DNA of 41,007 bases from Bacillota bacterium (GCA_028280325.1 JANQLZ010000148.1:1-41007), one strand, 5' to 3'; positions 9,540 to 17,878 are shown, counted from the first letter of the stretch. Notes: generated by a model not told the origin, from the letters alone. Numbers and translations are program-made.

Positions 9540-10256
9540 TTAAACAACTGAAATCAGACCCATGCCTACAAGCAAGCTCAAAACATTGGCTACCAGGACA
9601 TACTTGACAGCTTGGGATCTGCGCTGTTCTTTTAATAAAACAGTAAATACAATTGCTTCACTGATTATCACCCATATCTCTGCAAAGATAAGGGCAAAAA
9701 TCAGATAGCTTGCTAATGGAGTAAATCCATTAAGCCAGATGTTTAAGGCCCCCTGAGTCAGTAGATTGGTTACCAGGAAAATAACCCATGACCTTTTTTT
9801 TCGGTAGCCAAAGTAAAAAAAGACCAGGCCTTCTATCAGCAGGGTTAGGGCTATTCGAATAGACACTAATTTAACTGATCTGGCCAGTGATTTGCCCGGT
9901 GTCAGGGACTGGTTCTCAAGATCCAGCATATAGATGTTGTTATATGACTGGAGAGGTTCGTCGAATAGTATTACATACTCCGTGTCTTTCGTATTGATTT
10001 TTAACCTGTATTCTACAGAGTGGCGCAATTCACTGGAATAAAAGGTGTAATAATTCTCAGTAAGACTCTCTGAGATATCGGCTTTTACATAATTATCATT
10101 TGACCAAATGCTGATTTCAAGGTCATCAGGCGCATGGGGTACAATTATTAATATCGATGGCGGCTCTGCTGCGTTGGCCAAGCCTACCCTTATAAAGCTG
10201 AATAAAACGAAGATTGAGATAGCTGTTAAACGCAGTATTTTAGATAATTTAAACAT
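9540..10256 (-). CDS. Unknown exported membrane protein
   Basis: I do not recognise the family. The 238-residue protein begins with a signal peptide ending near ANA-AEPPS (about residue 30). About 100 extracellular residues follow that look like a small beta domain, then about four hydrophobic helices separated by basic loops (YRKKRSW, KEQRRSQ). The architecture suggests a surface sensor or assembly protein. The ATG at 10256 is preferred over the TTG just before it because GGAG lies 8 bp upstream. It is divergent from the 2H phosphoesterase gene, with a 130-bp gap. Confidence 0.65.
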   Translation of the reverse strand: MFKLSKILRLTAISIFVLFSFIRVGLANAAEPPSILIIVPHAPDDLEISIWSNDNYVKADISESLTENYYTFYSSELRHSVEYRLKINTKDTEYVILFDEPLQSYNNIYMLDLENQSLTPGKSLARSVKLVSIRIALTLLIEGLVFFYFGYRKKRSWVIFLVTNLLTQGALNIWLNGFTPLASYLIFALIFAEIWVIISEAIVFTVLLKEQRRSQAVKYVLVANVLSLLVGMGLISVV

Positions 10257-10386
10257 CAAATCAGCTCCACTATGGTGATTTAAATATTGATTTCCGAAAA
10301 CTACGGTGTCAGCTAGTATTGTAATTCAATGATCGTCATAAATAAAGTGGTTTCAGTAAAATAAAACTAAAGGAGTGGCATAACTA

Positions 10387-10914
10387 ATGGAGCCGTATTT
10401 AGGGGTAATTGCCTTATTTGATCCCGAAACGAATCACAAGTTTGATCAGTTGAATCAGATTTTAAAGCGTGCAGGTATAAAAACCATAGATATCCCCCCA
10501 CATCTAACCCTGGGAATATATCAGGGTGTTACTGTCAACGAACTGGGTAAATGGCTGGAACAGGTCTGCACTGGCAGAAAAAGAATTAAGCTGAGTTTAA
10601 ATCATATCGGAATGTTCGGGGCAGAGGTATTATTTTTGGCCCCAAAAGTAACCAGAGAGTTGTTATCCTTACACGAGTCGCTTCATGCCAGGTATGATGA
10701 TTGCCATGGGGAAATAGGGGTGCATTACAGCTTAAGAAACAATAATTTTGTTCCACATGCCTCTCTGGTTGTCAATGATACCGAGCAGGTATTAAAGGCA
10801 GTTCCAGTGGTCATTGACAACTTTCATCCCATTCAAGGAGAAATAGCTGCTGTTGGCTTATATACCTTTTATCCGATGAAACAGCTACAGGTCTTTGAAC
10901 TTGAGCCATGGTAG
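10387..10914 (+). CDS. 2H phosphoesterase (2'-5' RNA ligase-like)
   Basis: The 175-residue protein has the two H-x-T/S motifs of the 2H phosphoesterase superfamily: PPHLTL (H39) and VPHASL (H124), spaced as in LigT/YjcG-like proteins. Such enzymes act on 2'-5' or cyclic phosphodiester bonds in RNA or nucleotides; the substrate here is unknown. The ATG follows AAAGGAGTGGCATAACTA. Neighbours give no pathway clue. Confidence 0.85.
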   Translation: MEPYLGVIALFDPETNHKFDQLNQILKRAGIKTIDIPPHLTLGIYQGVTVNELGKWLEQVCTGRKRIKLSLNHIGMFGAEVLFLAPKVTRELLSLHESLHARYDDCHGEIGVHYSLRNNNFVPHASLVVNDTEQVLKAVPVVIDNFHPIQGEIAAVGLYTFYPMKQLQVFELEPW

Positions 10915-10941
10915 GCTAATGGGTCTGGCAATCAAATGATT

Positions 10942-10969
10942 TTGCTTTCGATGAAAGGTAGGTTATAAT
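10942..10969 (+). promoter_or_regulatory. Possible promoter for the zinc-ribbon gene
   Basis: A perfect -10 box TATAAT (10964-10969) follows a weak -35 box TTGCTT (10942-10947) at 16 bp. The gene starts 27 bp downstream. Confidence 0.4.
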
Positions 10970-10995
10970 GTATCAGAAAATATGGAGGTGGTTAT

Positions 10996-11286
10996 GTGGC
11001 TCGTTTGTCAGAACATCCTAAATTTGTGCCCTGTCCGGCCTGTGGAAACACTGTGAATATCAGCATTGTCGAGGTTAATATTAAGGCTGGTAGCGGCACA
11101 ATTATCATAGAAGATATTCCTCAGTACGAGTGCGAATGCGGCAGTTTGTTTGTTCCGCAGGAAACAGAAGGTATCATTGCTGCCCTACAGCAGGATAAAA
11201 AGTTAAAAGCCAGAGGTAAAGTAAAAATAAGATATGATGACTTGCGGAAAAAGGGAAAAAAAGCACTCAGCAGGGGACTGGTTTAA
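10996..11286 (+). CDS. Small zinc-ribbon protein (YgiT/MqsA-like N-terminus)
   Basis: The 96-residue protein contains CPACG near residue 13 and CECG near residue 46, a four-cysteine zinc ribbon of the type seen in YgiT/MqsA proteins. The C-terminus is very lysine-rich (KKLKARGKVKIRYDD, RKKGKKAL) and could bind nucleic acid. It lacks the C-terminal helix-turn-helix of MqsA antitoxins, and no toxin gene is adjacent, so a toxin-antitoxin role is not supported. The GTG start is favoured by GGAGGTG six bases upstream. Confidence 0.7.
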   Translation: MARLSEHPKFVPCPACGNTVNISIVEVNIKAGSGTIIIEDIPQYECECGSLFVPQETEGIIAALQQDKKLKARGKVKIRYDDLRKKGKKALSRGLV

Positions 11287-11375
11287 GATTGAGTGGATGC
11301 TGTTTTAATTACTGTTTAGTTGGGTTAATAACAAAAACAGAGCTTGGCAGTTAGCTCTAATGGAAATTATATTCA

Positions 11376-11403
11376 TTGACATTGAGATTTTTTTTGCTAT
11401 AAT
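11376..11403 (+). promoter_or_regulatory. Strong promoter for tRNA-Sec
   Basis: TTGACA (11376-11381) and TATAAT (11398-11403) are both perfect sigma-A boxes, 16 bp apart. The tRNA 5' end lies 29 bp after the -10 box. Confidence 0.8.
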
Positions 11404-11432
11404 ATACTCCTACTGAAGCAAAAGCTAAACAT

Positions 11433-11529
11433 GGGAGTAGATAGGTGCTGGTGTGCCTACTGGACTTCAAATCCAGCTTCGGGTGTTAAGAGCATCCGGG
11501 GTGGGTTCGATTCCCACATATTCCCGCCA
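11433..11529 (+). tRNA. selC: tRNA-Sec (UCA anticodon)
   Basis: This tRNA-like sequence is unusually long (97 nt). The anticodon stem is CTGGA/TCCAG with loop CTTCAAA, giving anticodon UCA (11467-11469), which reads UGA. It has a long D stem (TAGG...CCTA), a long variable arm (CGGGTG pairing with CATCCG), a T arm GTGGG-TTCGATT-CCCAC and an encoded CCA end. These are the features that separate selenocysteine tRNA from tRNA-Ser. It is charged with serine and converted by SelA using the selenophosphate made by SelD. It has its own promoter and terminator, and three UGA-containing genes lie downstream. Confidence 0.95.
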
Positions 11530-11538
11530 TTAAGAAAT

Positions 11539-11570
11539 ACAGTCGATCTCTAGATTGGCTGTGTTTTTTT
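11539..11570 (+). terminator. Terminator of tRNA-Sec
   Basis: ACAGTCGATCT pairs with AGATTGGCTGT (one wobble per half) around a short loop, followed by GTTTTTTT. It lies 10 bp after the encoded CCA. Confidence 0.85.
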
Positions 11571-11684
11571 ATAGGTTTATAGAGCCTGAAGCTCTGTTGA
11601 TAACGCAAACACTTCAATTACTTAGTACCCGGTATGCTATGATATATCCATACATTAAAGAAAAGATAAGTAAGGTGATAACAA

Positions 11685-12554
11685 ATGAAAACCAAGGTTG
11701 TTCTGCTGGGGACGGGAACTCCCAATCCGGTGCCGGAACGTTCTGGGCCATGTGTAGCGGTTGTGGTAGAGAATCAGTCTTATTTAGTTGATTTTGGCTC
11801 AGGGGTTACCCGTCAGGCTGAAAAGGCCTTTCGCCGGGGCATAAAAGCCCTGAGAGTCAGCAATTTGAATCGAGCTTTTTTAACCCATTTGCACTCAGAC
11901 CATACACTCGGATATGCTGATTTAATTTTAACTCCCTGGGTACTTGAAAGGCCGGAACCACTAAAGGTATACGGGCCAACTGGTACCGTAGAGATGACGG
12001 AACATATCCTGGCTGCTTATCGTACTGATATTGCTGGCCGTCAAGATGGCTTGGAGAAGGCTAATAAGACCGGTATAGTTGTAGAAGCTACCGATATAAC
12101 TGCCGGTTCGGTCTACCAGGATGAATACGTGCAGGTCGAGGCCTTTGAGGTGCTGCACCCTCCTTTTGAAGCCTACGGTTACAGGTTTACTACCCCTGAT
12201 AAGGTTATTGTAATCTCCGGGGATACGGCTCCCTGTGACAACTTGATCAAGCAGGCCGCAGGATGTGATATTTTAGTGCACGAAGTTTATTCTGCAACGG
12301 GACTAAAGCAACGTAACCCGAAATGGTTTAAATACCATTCCACAGTGCATACATCCAGTTTGGAGCTGGGCGAAATCGCTGCTCGAGTAAACCCCGGGAA
12401 ACTGGTGCTTTATCATCAATTGTTTATGGTTGGTTCCAATGAAGCTGGGGAGATGCAGGCGCTGATGGAACGTGAGCAGCAGATCTTAAACGAAATTAGA
12501 GAAAATTTTGCCGGCCAGGTAATATCAGCTAAAGACCTGGAGGTTATCGAGTAA
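11685..12554 (+). CDS. Metallo-beta-lactamase-fold hydrolase (RNase Z-like)
   Basis: The 289-residue protein begins with a beta-strand followed by GTGTPNP and carries the metal-binding motif H68-x-H70-x-D72-H73 (THLHSDHTLGY), then VISGDTAP and LVLYHQLF. This is the arrangement of RNase Z/arylsulfatase-type MBL proteins. Full RNase Z usually has an additional exosite arm, which I do not see, so a generic hydrolase is the safer call. The ATG follows AAGTAAGGTGATAACAA. It sits between tRNA-Sec and the selenium regulator, which makes a role in tRNA-Sec or selenium metabolism conceivable, but nothing in the sequence proves it. Confidence 0.82.
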   Translation: MKTKVVLLGTGTPNPVPERSGPCVAVVVENQSYLVDFGSGVTRQAEKAFRRGIKALRVSNLNRAFLTHLHSDHTLGYADLILTPWVLERPEPLKVYGPTGTVEMTEHILAAYRTDIAGRQDGLEKANKTGIVVEATDITAGSVYQDEYVQVEAFEVLHPPFEAYGYRFTTPDKVIVISGDTAPCDNLIKQAAGCDILVHEVYSATGLKQRNPKWFKYHSTVHTSSLELGEIAARVNPGKLVLYHQLFMVGSNEAGEMQALMEREQQILNEIRENFAGQVISAKDLEVIE

Positions 12555-12693
12555 ACTCCAATCAGGCAGCTTATATAATGTAGATTTTTATGATAAAATA
12601 GACATGATTTAGCTGCGTCGGCCCCAACAGGCAAAGCATTGCTGGGCACTGGGTTTCTAACAGCTGTATATTCCAAAAGTTGGAGTGAGATTA

Positions 12694-13596
12694 ATGAATA
12701 TAGATGTTTTAAAAACCTATAAAGTAGTTGTTGAGCGGGGAAGTTTAACTGCCGCCTCCAGAGAACTGGGGCTGAGTCAGCCCGCTGTCAGTATGCAGAT
12801 AGCATCGCTGGAAGAATACTTTGGGGCCCGCCTGTTTTACAGGACAGCACGGGGGGTTAATCTGACCTTGGCTGGAAAACATGTTTTGGAGCTGGCCGAC
12901 AAATTTGAAAAATCGGTAATAGAGGCCAGGAACTCTGTGGCCGGAATCAAGGATGAGCTTGAGGGTGTGCTGAGGATAGCAGCCAGCAATATTCCGGGCA
13001 TGTATGTACTGCCGCTGTTAGTCAGTAGTTTTCAACAGTTAAATCCCAAAGTCAGGGTAGTATTAGAGATTCAGAATACCCGAAAGGCCGTCGACAAACT
13101 GCTTTCCGGGGAGGCGGACCTGGCTGCAATAGGAGAAAAAATAGCTAATGACTGTATTGAGTACTTTCCTGTAAAAGAAGACAGGATTATTTTGATCGCC
13201 CCTAAAAACTATGATATATCAGGTATTCGTTGTTTACCCGACTTAGTCGCTCAGCAGCTGCCAATGATTCGACGCACAGCTGGCTCGGCTACATTTCGGG
13301 CTGTTAACTGTTTTTTGAAGCAGCAAGGGGTTAAAAGCGCTCAGTTGAGAGTAGTAAGCGAATACAATAGTGTCATACCCCAAATTAACTCGGTTATTGC
13401 CGGTAGTGGGCTGGCTTTTGTCTCCCGACTGGCAGCTAAGCAGGCAATTGGTCTGGATTTGATTGAGGTTATAGATATAAAAGCATTGCCATTACTACGC
13501 ACCTTGTATCTGGTCATGAAAAAAACAGGTGACAGAAGCAGAATTGGCAGCGCTTTCTGGCAGCAGGCCTTGAGTGGAGGTGACAATAGTGAATAA
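12694..13596 (+). CDS. LysR-family regulator linked to selenium genes
   Basis: The 300-residue LysR-type regulator has an N-terminal winged helix-turn-helix (TAASRELGLSQPAVSMQIA, about residues 19-37) and a substrate-binding effector domain from about residue 90. The ATG at 12694 has GGAG 8 bp upstream and is better than the earlier in-frame GTG at 12685, which overlaps that GGAG. The stop overlaps the selD start by 8 bp, so the two are co-translated. From memory, a LysR group is annotated as associated with selenium metabolism and is found beside selD; the context fits. Its effector is unknown. Confidence 0.88.
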   Translation: MNIDVLKTYKVVVERGSLTAASRELGLSQPAVSMQIASLEEYFGARLFYRTARGVNLTLAGKHVLELADKFEKSVIEARNSVAGIKDELEGVLRIAASNIPGMYVLPLLVSSFQQLNPKVRVVLEIQNTRKAVDKLLSGEADLAAIGEKIANDCIEYFPVKEDRIILIAPKNYDISGIRCLPDLVAQQLPMIRRTAGSATFRAVNCFLKQQGVKSAQLRVVSEYNSVIPQINSVIAGSGLAFVSRLAAKQAIGLDLIEVIDIKALPLLRTLYLVMKKTGDRSRIGSAFWQQALSGGDNSE

Positions 13597-14629
13597 AGAT
13601 ATAAAACTGACTTCTTTAACTAAAGGAGGCGGTTGAGCCAGTAAGATCGGGCCGGGGGCCTTAGCACAGGTGGTCAAAAACGTTGTAAATGTGACGGATA
13701 AATCGGTACTGGTGGGCTTGGATAAATCTGATGATGCTGGCGTATATCAAATAAGTGAAGAACTGGCTTTAGTTCAAACTGTCGATTTTTTTACCCCAAT
13801 AGTTGATGATCCGTATTTATTTGGACAAATTGCTGCCACAAATTCGTTGAGTGATGTTTATGCCATGGGTGGAAAGCCTTTGACCGCACTTAACATTGTC
13901 GCCTTTCCATCAAGCTGTATTGATTCAGGGGTACTACAGCTGGTGTTAGAAGGTGGGGCCAGCAAGATAATTGAGGCAGGTGCTGTTTTGCTGGGTGGCC
14001 ACACAGTTGAAGATCAGGAGCCCAAGTATGGACTCAGTGTTACCGGCGTTGTACACCCCGCAAGATACTGGAGTAATGCTGCGGTCAGAGCTGAACAGCT
14101 ACTCATTTTAACAAAACCCATAGGCACAGGTATAATTGCCTCTGCGATCCAGGGTGATTTGGTTGATTCAGATAATATTGAAGTGTATCATCGCACCATG
14201 GCTCAGCTCAATAAATATGCTGCTGAAATCTTATTGAAGTACAATGTCAGCGGAGTGACGGATATAACTGGCTTTGGTTTAGTTGGCCATGCCCTGGAGA
14301 TGGCTGAAGCCAGTGGGGTTACCATTTCTTTGACAGCTGAGGCTGTACCATTATTGCCTCAGGCCAAGGAAATGGCTGAAATGGGCTTTTTAACGGCAGG
14401 CGGCTATAATAATGCGCACTATGCCGGCGACAGGGTAGCATATAGCGATAGTATCTGTGATATAAGTAAAGACATTTTATTCGATCCTCAAACATCGGGA
14501 GGGTTACTGGCTGCTATCGATGTCGATGAACTCCCTTTAATCCTCCAGGATTTTAGCCAGGCAAAGCATTTTATTGCAGTAGTTGGCAAGGTGCTGCCTC
14601 GCGACAGCAGGCCGATAATTGTTGAATAG
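13589..14629 (+). CDS. selD: Selenide, water dikinase (selenoprotein)
   Basis: The enzyme makes selenophosphate from selenide and ATP. The gene contains an in-frame UGA (13634-13636) at residue 16, so the product starts MNKDIKLTSLTKGGG-U-ASKIGPG. In E. coli SelD the active site is Cys17 and Lys20; here U16 and K19 match that spacing. The full product is 346 residues, normal for SelD, against 319 if translation began after the UGA. The GTG start at 13589 has GGAGG 8 bp upstream and overlaps the LysR stop. A GC-rich hairpin (13650-13660, loop GGG) sits 13 nt after the UGA, as expected for a bacterial SECIS. Making SelD itself selenium-dependent creates a positive loop. Confidence 0.95.
13650..13660 (+). 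promoter_or_regulatory. SECIS-like hairpin of selD
   Basis: GGCC-GGG-GGCC starts 13 nt after the selD UGA, inside the coding sequence. Flanking TAA/TTA can extend the stem past an internal loop. Bacterial SECIS elements lie at this distance and bind SelB. Confidence 0.5.
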
Positions 14630-14643
14630 ACGAGGAGAAAACA

Positions 14644-15387
14644 TTGTTATTAACTATAGACATAGGTAATTCCAACATAGTTTTTGGGTTATTTAAGCAT
14701 AAAAAATTGTCACAAACGATCAGAACAGAAACATATGATACAGAGCAATGGCAGAGAGTAATTGAAGATTTCCCACTGCCCTGCCCGACTGTTATAGTAT
14801 CAGTAGTGCCGGTAATAGAAGATGAGGTTATTCACAAGTTAAACAGCAGGGGTTTTAATAAAATATTCAATATTAAAACCCTTCGGTCAGGCACCGGCAT
14901 TCACTTTGGCAACAACGGTGTAAATGCTGAAGAATTAGGCGCTGATTTATTTGTCAACGCGGTAGCCAATTACCACCTGTTTCAAAGACGGTGCTTAAGT
15001 GTCGATCTGGGTACTGCCTCCAAATTCTGTGTTATTGAGGGAGACGGTTTGTATCGAGGCACAACCATAGCTCCTGGTATGAAGCTTTCATTGAATGCTT
15101 TAATCAAGCGAGCCCCGTTATTGCCTGAAATTCCGTTCTTGCCTACAGAGAAGATAATCAATAATTCTACCGTACCGTGTTTACAGTCTGGCATATTTTA
15201 TGGATACTGTTCTTTGGTTGATGGACTGATAAAAAGGATAAAAAAGGAACAGGGAGACTTGTTTGTTGTACTTACAGGGGGAATTGGGAATGTTTTGCAT
15301 GAATTTTTAAATGAAATTGATGTATTTATGCCTAATTTGACCTTGCAAGGAGCGGAAATATTGTATAGAATGATCACAGAAGTTTAA
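14644..15387 (+). CDS. coaX: Type III pantothenate kinase
   Basis: The 247-residue ASKHA-fold kinase shows DIGNSN at the N-terminus, ELGADLFVNAVA in the middle, VDLGTASKF after it and LTGGIGN near the C-terminus, the normal CoaX pattern. It phosphorylates pantothenate as the first step of coenzyme A synthesis and, in this family, needs a monovalent cation. The start is TTG, supported by GAGGAG a few bases upstream, 14 bp after selD, so it is probably in the LysR-selD operon. No functional tie to selenium is known to me. In B. subtilis coaX neighbours hslO and cysK, not these genes. Confidence 0.93.
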   Translation: MLLTIDIGNSNIVFGLFKHKKLSQTIRTETYDTEQWQRVIEDFPLPCPTVIVSVVPVIEDEVIHKLNSRGFNKIFNIKTLRSGTGIHFGNNGVNAEELGADLFVNAVANYHLFQRRCLSVDLGTASKFCVIEGDGLYRGTTIAPGMKLSLNALIKRAPLLPEIPFLPTEKIINNSTVPCLQSGIFYGYCSLVDGLIKRIKKEQGDLFVVLTGGIGNVLHEFLNEIDVFMPNLTLQGAEILYRMITEV

Positions 15388-15555
15388 ACATATATTAAAT
15401 ATTTAAAAGAATTGCCTGAAGCAAATCTTAGCATGTTTGGCAATGGCAATGTAATAAACTGTTACTGCCCGGCAGCCAATGACTCAGTTTGTTTGGGTTA
15501 ACCAGATCAGATTTAACTTTGGCTCATAAAATAGAATAGCAGGCTGGTTGAGTTA

Positions 15556-15723
15556 AACGGGAGAGACTTCTAAATGAAGCGCCGAAGGAGCAATAGTCGA
15601 TTAATTACCTGATCGATTAGAAACTCTCAGGCAAAAGGACCGTTTGAGGACAGCTCTCTGGAGAGTTACATAGGTAACACCGAAGGAGTACAATCTCTCA
15701 GGTTAACAGACAGAGTGGCATAT
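15556..15723 (+). ncRNA. Tandem glycine riboswitch
   Basis: Two aptamers are visible. The first (about 15556-15644) has P1 ACGG/CCGT, the core CGCCGAAGGAGCAA and ACTCTCAGGCAAAAGGACCG. The second (about 15646-15718) has ACCGAAGGAGTACAA and CTCTCAGGTTAACAGACAGAG. These are the conserved glycine aptamer cores in the usual tandem order. The 3' end of the second aptamer's P1 overlaps the 5' arm of the terminator at 15712, so glycine binding should block termination and turn the operon ON. That suits an operon that consumes glycine. The rest of the 398-bp gap between coaX and grdX holds no gene; 15388-15555 has only AT-rich sequence and no clear promoter match. Confidence 0.95.
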
Positions 15724-15750
15724 GGTATATGCTATTCTGTTTATTTTTTT
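15712..15750 (+). terminator. Riboswitch-controlled terminator
   Basis: A 12-bp stem (15712-15723 with 15727-15738, two G-U pairs) with a GGT loop is followed by a T-rich tract to 15750. It overlaps P1 of the second glycine aptamer and precedes grdX by 35 bp. Confidence 0.88.
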
Positions 15751-15785
15751 AGAAAAGAAGAATAGTTGAAGGGTTTGGGAATGCT

Positions 15786-16169
15786 ATGAATGACGAACTT
15801 ATTATAATCAGTAATAATCCTTTAGTAATTGCTAATTATAATAAAGTTAAAGCCATAAATGGTGATATAATAACATTGTTGAATTATGTGCGGGACTCAG
15901 TTCATTTAGGGCATAGATTATTAACCCATCCTTTGGCTGGAAGCTTAAAGCCCAATGAATCGCCGTATAAGTCTGTTGTCATATCTCAGTATGCCTCAGG
16001 TTTAGACGAGGAGTCCTTGTCAATCATAGAAGGATCTCTGCAGGTAGCCCAAAAGATGTTGACAGAGAGACCGTTGCCGCAGTGGAATGAGAGAATCGAT
16101 GATGATTTTAAAATTATTGATCGCAGCTTATTGGACTCGGCATTGGCGAGTTTATCAAATTTTAAATAA
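15786..16169 (+). CDS. grdX: GrdX family protein
   Basis: The 127-residue soluble protein begins MNDELIIISNNPLV and contains a central RDSVHLGHRLLTHPLAGSLK segment, with NESPYKSVVIS just after. This matches GrdX, the small protein of unknown function that opens glycine reductase operons. It is the first gene after the glycine riboswitch, 14 bp ahead of trxB. The ATG has only a weak ribosome binding site (GAAGGGTTTGGG), so it may be translated at low level. No catalytic motif is visible. Confidence 0.9.
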   Translation: MNDELIIISNNPLVIANYNKVKAINGDIITLLNYVRDSVHLGHRLLTHPLAGSLKPNESPYKSVVISQYASGLDEESLSIIEGSLQVAQKMLTERPLPQWNERIDDDFKIIDRSLLDSALASLSNFK

Positions 16170-16183
16170 ACAGGAGGAGTACT

Positions 16184-17410
16184 ATGTCTACAAAGATTTA
16201 TGACGTTGCCATTATTGGCGGCGGCCCAGGGGGATTGACAGCTGCATTATATGCCAGCCGTTCAAAATTAGCTACAGTAATTCTGGAAAAGGGTCAGGCC
16301 GGCGGCCAGCTTGCCACAACAGAAGAGATTGAAAACTGGCCCGGTACAATTCACTCTACTGGTCCGGAACTATCAGCAAAAATGCTGGAACACGCCCAAA
16401 AGTTTGGTGCAGAGTCTATCCGTGAAGATGTAATTGGTATTGAAGCTGATGGCTTTATCAAGACAATCAAGGGGCGCAATGGTGAATACAAAGCCAAATC
16501 AATTATTGTTTCAACCGGAGCTGAGCCCAGGATTTTAGGCATTCCTGGTGAGCGGGAGTTTCGAGGTAAAGGTGTTTCGTACTGCGCAACCTGCGATGCT
16601 GATTTTTATGAGGAATTAGATGTTGTTGTTTTAGGTAATGGCGACGCTGCAGTAGAAGAAGCAATGTATTTGACCAAGTTTGCTGAAACGGTTACAGTAG
16701 TTGTTATTCATGAAGAAGGTAAAGTAGATGCAACTCCGGTAGTCGCTGAACGGGCTTTCAAGAACAAAAATATAAAGTGGATATGGAACTCTACAATATC
16801 TGAAATCGGTGGAGATGGTATTGTTGAATGGGTAAAAGTTAAGAATATTAATACCGGTGAAGTTACAGATATGGCCACTAACGGAGTGTTTGTGTTTGTC
16901 GGTACTGTTCCACGGACCAAAATCTTCGAGGGTGTTTTAGAAATGGATGATAGAGGATACCTGATTGTTGATCCTCAGACCATGGCCAGCAATAAAGATG
17001 GGGTTTATGTAGTTGGGGACTGTCGCCAGAAGTACCTGCGTCAGGTAGTTACTGCAGCCGGTGATGGAGCTACAGCCGCTACTGTTGCCGAGAAGTATAT
17101 TCACGAAGAGGAAAACTTCGCAGAAGATGTTTTAGAAGTAGATGTTCCGGTATTAGTGGCATTTTGGAGTCCCACCAGTGAAGCCAGTATGAAATCCATG
17201 CCAGCAATTGAAGGAGCTATCGAGCAGTTGGGAGATAGTGTTAAGCTGGTAAAAATTGATACCTATCGTAATCAAAGAATATCAAACAGATACAATATTA
17301 CCAGTATTCCGACAGTAGTGTTGTTTAATAAGGGCCAAGCCATTGATACTGTCAAGGCTGCTGAAATTTCAACCGATAATTTAGTGAGTAAAGCCAAAGC
17401 CCTGTTATAG
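16184..17410 (+). CDS. trxB: TrxB-like reductase fused to a cysteine-less thioredoxin domain
   Basis: Residues 1-310 are a thioredoxin reductase: FAD motif GGGPGGLTAA, redox pair C134-A-T-C137, and VVGDCRQK with LRQVVTAAGDGATAA closing the FAD domain. In the pyridine nucleotide domain the usual HRRDxLRA is replaced by H176EEGKVDA, and GGGNSA by GNGDAA, so NADPH binding looks altered. About 100 residues are added at the C-terminus; they form a thioredoxin fold with the cis-proline (TSIPTVVLF) but WSPTSEAS instead of WCxxC, so this domain cannot do disulfide exchange. It sits in the grd operon and should reduce TrxA, which reduces GrdA. The ATG follows CAGGAGGAGT. Confidence 0.93.
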   Translation: MSTKIYDVAIIGGGPGGLTAALYASRSKLATVILEKGQAGGQLATTEEIENWPGTIHSTGPELSAKMLEHAQKFGAESIREDVIGIEADGFIKTIKGRNGEYKAKSIIVSTGAEPRILGIPGEREFRGKGVSYCATCDADFYEELDVVVLGNGDAAVEEAMYLTKFAETVTVVVIHEEGKVDATPVVAERAFKNKNIKWIWNSTISEIGGDGIVEWVKVKNINTGEVTDMATNGVFVFVGTVPRTKIFEGVLEMDDRGYLIVDPQTMASNKDGVYVVGDCRQKYLRQVVTAAGDGATAATVAEKYIHEEENFAEDVLEVDVPVLVAFWSPTSEASMKSMPAIEGAIEQLGDSVKLVKIDTYRNQRISNRYNITSIPTVVLFNKGQAIDTVKAAEISTDNLVSKAKALL

Positions 17411-17440
17411 AGTCTGATTTAGTCGTAAAATATGTTAGTT

Positions 17441-17460
17441 CTTGTAGATCAAGCTACAAG
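17441..17460 (+). promoter_or_regulatory. Intercistronic hairpin between trxB and trxA
   Basis: CTTGTAG and CTACAAG form a perfect 7-bp stem with a 6-nt loop, not followed by a T run. It may protect or process the mRNA. Confidence 0.45.
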
Positions 17461-17507
17461 ATTTAATAGAGAAACAAGTATAGAAAATGAGGAAGGAGGT
17501 GTAGTGC

Positions 17508-17825
17508 ATGCTAGCACTGGATAAAACCAATTTTAACTCCGAAGTACTGGAAGCGGATGGATGGGTATTAGTCGATTTTTGGAGCCCAAAATGTGAGCCT
17601 TGCAAGGAATTGAAGCCTCATGTTGAGAAGTTGGGTGAGAAATACGGGGAGCAAATGAAATTCTGTGGCTTGGATATTACCAAAGCCCGTAGAGTAGCTA
17701 TTGGTCAAAAAGTTATGGGACTACCTGTCGTTGCTTTTTATTTAGGCGGAGAGAAAAAAGCAGAGCTTACGGGTGAGATTACGCCTGAGGCAGTTGAAGC
17801 TAAAATAAACGAACTGCTCAGCTAA
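17508..17825 (+). CDS. trxA: Thioredoxin of the glycine reductase system
   Basis: The 105-residue protein is a single thioredoxin domain with active site C29-E-P-C32 (WSPKCEPCKEL) and cis-proline in GLPVVAFYLGG. The CEPC centre differs from the usual CGPC and is the form seen in grd operons; it should shift the redox potential. It carries electrons from TrxB to selenoprotein A. The ATG has a strong ribosome binding site (GGAAGGAGGTG). It is encoded 97 bp after trxB, with a small hairpin between them. Confidence 0.95.
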   Translation: MLALDKTNFNSEVLEADGWVLVDFWSPKCEPCKELKPHVEKLGEKYGEQMKFCGLDITKARRVAIGQKVMGLPVVAFYLGGEKKAELTGEITPEAVEAKINELLS

Positions 17826-17878
17826 TAGCAGAATATTGTGAGAAAATCTCATGGTTATTATACAGGAGGTGACAGGTC

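Noticed and set aside
10996-11286. MqsA-type antitoxin of a toxin-antitoxin pair
   Set aside because: There is no helix-turn-helix and no toxin gene adjacent.
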